In this document: one piece after another, positions 63,360 through 64,000 of the stretch
How the letters are laid out: each line of letters starts with the position of its first letter
Position numbering within the stretch: the first letter of the stretch is position 1
DNA from: Prorocentrum cordatum
Lineage: Eukaryota; Sar; Dinophyceae; Prorocentrales; Prorocentraceae
Direction: 5' to 3'
Assembly (NCBI GenBank): GCA_963575745.1
Contig: CAUYUJ010016471.1
Location: 199,404-263,403, forward strand
DNA length: 64,000 bases
Notes under the pieces: model-generated
What the model was told of the DNA's origin: nothing
The model's database searches: none
What the model saw: only the letters and a program-made list of their open reading frames with translations
Made by a program: the position numbers and the translations under genes

Positions 63360-63572
63360 ATGGCGAACCTCTGGTACGTGGGTGCCTTCCTGGGGGTGCT
63401 CGCCTCGATGGCCGGCACCACAGGCGCTCCCAGGGCTGGGGCGCGGGGAGGCAGGCCGAGGAAAGGAGGGCGGGGAGGGAGGGAGAGGGCGGAGGGGGAA
63501 GAGGCAGAGCGAGGCACGGGGGAGGAGGAGGAGGAGGAGGAGGAGGAGGAGGAGGATGAGGAGGAGGAGTGA
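63360..63572 (+). CDS. Possible N-terminal exon with signal-anchor-like start
   Basis: ATG at 63360 after a long pyrimidine tract reads MANLWYVGAFLGVLASMAGT then TGAPRAGARGGRPRKGG. The first 23 residues resemble a signal peptide or first transmembrane helix. The remainder quickly becomes Gly/Arg/Glu-rich and ends in a GAG microsatellite (poly-Glu) with a stop at 63570, so if real the coding sequence probably leaves this frame through an intron soon after residue 25. The WYVGA..G..AS..GT pattern faintly recalls the first helix of NIPA-type magnesium transporters, which is only an impression. Confidence 0.3.
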   Translation: MANLWYVGAFLGVLASMAGTTGAPRAGARGGRPRKGGRGGRERAEGEEAERGTGEEEEEEEEEEEDEEEE

Positions 63573-64000
63573 GTAGGAGGAGGAGGAGAGGAGGAGGAGG
63601 AGGAGTGGGAGGGGGGGGGAGGGGGAGAAGTAGAAGGGAGCAGGGAGATGGAATTAGGAGAGGGAGGAGGAGAGGAGGAGAGGAGGAGGAGGAGGGATGA
63701 GGGAGGAGGAGATGGTAGGCGGAGGAGGTAGGAGGAGGAGGGAGGGAGAGAGGGAGAGGGAGAGGGAGGAGGGAGGGAGAGAGGAGGGAGGGAGGGAGAG
63801 GAGGGAGAGAGGGAGGGAGGAGGGAGGAAGAGAGGAGGGAGGGAGGGTTGGAGAGGGAGGAGGAGGGAGGGAGGAATAGGAGGGGGAGGGGGAGAGGAGG
63901 GAGGAACAGGAGGAAGGAGAAGGGCGGCCGAGGAGGGAGCAGCAGGAGGACGGGGGGGAAGAGGGGAGGAAGGGGGGAGGAGGGGGGGAGGAGGCAGGGG
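63520..64000. repeat. Polypurine GGA/GAG tract to the window end
   Basis: Almost pure purine (GGAGGAGG, GGGAGGGAG, AGGGAGAGG) for about 480 bp, continuing past the window edge. Confidence 0.9.

Overview
The window looks like nuclear DNA from a dinoflagellate. The best evidence is two copies of the dinoflagellate trans-spliced leader (DinoSL), each 21/22 identical, at 21192-21213 and 23493-23514, plus a weaker copy at 26950. They lie in genomic sequence, not in an SL RNA gene: neither is followed by GT. Supporting evidence is GC-rich DNA packed with microsatellites, satellites and foldback elements, very low gene density, and a decayed gag-like reading frame at 3357-5140 that I recall from Prorocentrum, Polarella and Symbiodiniaceae proteins. 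The species cannot be fixed from this window. Prorocentrum-like is my best guess.

Layout. 1-3.3 kb: ATG/GAT trinucleotide array punctuated by a 9-mer. 3.36-5.2 kb: retroelement-type pseudogene. 5.9-8.6 kb: stacked tandem repeats with 75, 20, 44 and 102 bp units. 8.6-16 kb: GC-rich repeats, a 1 kb inverted repeat and a 46-bp satellite. 20.3-27 kb: three copies of a module made of a splice-acceptor-like site, a GGCAGACCAGC array and a DinoSL relic, followed in the first two by decayed reading frames. 27-30 kb: CGT and GAG/GAC arrays. 31.1-32.3 kb: 89-bp satellite. 35.4-36.8 kb: about 20 copies of a 65-bp unit carrying a conserved hairpin. 39-41 kb: two foldback/MITE-like elements. 41.3-42.5 kb: a repeat of about 190 bp. 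46.3-49.4 kb: a directly repeated sequence of about 460 bp flanking 2.2 kb that contains a long hairpin. 53.6-59 kb: the only gene-rich stretch. 59.4-62.4 kb: three adjacent elements with terminal inverted repeats. 63-64 kb: polypyrimidine then polypurine DNA.

Genes. The two I trust most are 55854-56423 (+), a 189-residue four-helix membrane protein, and 57659-58972 (+), an alanine-rich coiled-coil protein with no in-frame ATG near its 5' end, probably a 3' exon. Next to them on the minus strand are a signal-peptide reading frame (54860-55291) and a frame-broken acidic protein (53822-54822). Other coding calls are weak and marked so. There is no operon logic. The dominant theme is a family of non-autonomous repeats (GGCCTCTTGGGCCGTCTTGG-type arrays around a palindromic AT-rich core) present about ten times, alongside apparent mRNA recycling through reverse transcription.

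Limits: all calls were made by eye. No homology search, folding or codon statistics were run, and intron structures are not resolved.
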